Below, piece after piece: positions 63,306 through 64,000 of a DNA stretch of 64,000 nucleotides. How positions within the stretch are numbered: the first letter of the stretch is position 1; every line of letters begins with the position of its first letter. The stretch is from Paraburkholderia fungorum. GTDB lineage: Bacteria > Pseudomonadota > Gammaproteobacteria > Burkholderiales > Burkholderiaceae. Under the pieces are notes generated by a model, which worked only from the letters and a program-made list of their open reading frames with translations, did not search any database and had not been told where the DNA came from. The position numbers were made by a program, and so were the translations under genes. The stretch lies in NCBI RefSeq assembly GCF_902833645.1, contig NZ_CADFGE010000014.1:186001-250000 (forward strand). Direction: 5' to 3'.

Positions 63306-63935
63306 CTACACTCGTCCCAGCGCGTTGAGCACATCGCAGATTTCGTCTGCACGCGGAAGGTCGGCACTACGCCAGCGCAACTTTGCGCTCGCATCGAAGC
63401 AGTAAATCTGGGTTGCGTGATCGGCGATGTTCCCGAGTGGCAAGCGGCTGCCCGAGAGCGCCGTGCGTATCCGGTCGACATCGCCCAATGTCGGCGTTGC
63501 CGCATTCCAGGCGGGGCCCGCCTGAAAACGCATCAACCATTCATGCAGGGCGGCGGGCGAATCGGAAAGCGGATCGATGCCGATCGACAGCAATTGAACC
63601 GGATGATTTGCGCGGATATGCGGCAGCCGGTCCTGCACCGCAGTGAACAGTGCGCCTTGCAGCGGGCATACCGAACTGCAACCGGTGTAGATCGTCTGCA
63701 GTGCGGTCACGTGCTGACTCAGCAAGTCGTTCAAACGTTGCTTCCTGCCGGTCTGGTCGATCAACCACGCATCGTCGAGTTGAACGGGCGGATTGACGAC
63801 GCCCATCTGCACATGTTGCGCGTATAAGCGAGGCGACATCGCGGCCAGCGCGGCCGATGCCATGCCGCGCAGCACGGCGCGTCGAGTCAGGGTTCGACCC
63901 GACGTGTGTTCGATGGAATGGGGGCGCGTGTTCAT
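63306..63935 (-). CDS. SCO1/SenC-family copper chaperone with Tat signal
   Basis: 209 residues. TLTRRAVLRGMASAALAAM is a twin-arginine signal, so the protein is exported folded. The thioredoxin-fold SCO domain has Cys86-x3-Cys90 (TGCSSVCP) and His173 (IADHATQIY), the copper ligands, 83 residues apart as in the family. SCO proteins deliver copper to cytochrome oxidase CuA or to other copper enzymes. Here the next gene, 25 bases downstream, is the copper radical oxidase, with no respiratory oxidase gene nearby. Its likely client is therefore that enzyme. No ribosome site is obvious before ATG 63935, and the operon may begin beyond the window. Confidence 0.9.
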   Translation of the reverse strand: MNTRPHSIEHTSGRTLTRRAVLRGMASAALAAMSPRLYAQHVQMGVVNPPVQLDDAWLIDQTGRKQRLNDLLSQHVTALQTIYTGCSSVCPLQGALFTAVQDRLPHIRANHPVQLLSIGIDPLSDSPAALHEWLMRFQAGPAWNAATPTLGDVDRIRTALSGSRLPLGNIADHATQIYCFDASAKLRWRSADLPRADEICDVLNALGRV

Positions 63936-64000
63936 TTTATTTGTTGAATCAAGCCCTGGCTGCAGTCTCTGCGAATGTCTGACGAAGGGAGACGCTGTGC

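Noticed and set aside
1..64000. CRISPR arrays, tRNA or rRNA genes, prophage
   Set aside because: No regularly spaced repeat-spacer pattern, cloverleaf sequence, rRNA-like stretch or phage gene was recognised.

Overview
The window comes from a GC-rich betaproteobacterium, most likely Paraburkholderia or Burkholderia. The evidence is strongly GC-biased codon use, the xdhAB arrangement, the density of LysR/AraC/MFS genes, and an exopolysaccharide (EPS) locus assembled like the cepacian (bce) and colanic-acid loci. No rRNA, tRNA, CRISPR array, phage gene or transposase gene was seen.

Layout. 1-20.9 kb is metabolic and accessory. It holds the 3' end of an aminotransferase, an MFS efflux gene, xanthine dehydrogenase xdhA-xdhB with a short xdhC, and a LysR regulator. 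It continues with a NahD-like isomerase, a TAXI-type binding protein, a BON-domain protein, TauE/SafE and LysE exporters, and a LysR gene. A lyase, CoA-transferase and MFS set follows, which looks like activation and cleavage of a branched dicarboxylate. Two copies of an asymmetric composite repeat (about 0.4-1.5 kb and 19.9-20.9 kb) lie in opposite orientation and bracket this block. 20.9-24.5 kb is an AraC regulator divergent from an SDR dehydrogenase and an APC permease.

24.6-63.9 kb is a large EPS island. Its core (34.9-47.3 kb) runs in one direction: an AraC-type regulator, manC, the priming glycosyl-1-phosphate transferase, Wza-type exporter, Wzc-type tyrosine kinase, gmd, fcl and two glycosyltransferases. 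This predicts GDP-mannose and GDP-L-fucose as donors. 47.3-58.8 kb, on mixed strands, adds two acyltransferases, a GMC oxidoreductase, the Wzy polymerase, the Wzx flippase and three more glycosyltransferases. A sixth glycosyltransferase at 27.3 kb is a close paralogue of the one at 57.7 kb. No UDP-glucose dehydrogenase and no Wzb-type phosphatase are present, unlike canonical bce loci.

The unusual part is the set of exported proteins that could modify the polymer. These are two paralogous glycosidase-like proteins (24.6 and 31.8 kb), a PIG-L deacetylase with lectin-like and FG-GAP-like segments (28.4 kb), and a three-gene minus-strand set at 60.9-63.9 kb. That set encodes a Tat-targeted SCO copper chaperone, a ricin-lectin/galactose-oxidase fusion with all copper-radical residues, and a monohaem cytochrome c. 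The combination suggests extracellular trimming, deacetylation and aldehyde formation on the EPS, with a dedicated copper-maturation route. I consider it the best candidate for an undescribed system here.

Two short genes (19646-19786 and 31433-31582) were found by reading the sequence. Several starts were moved to the codon with a credible ribosome binding site.
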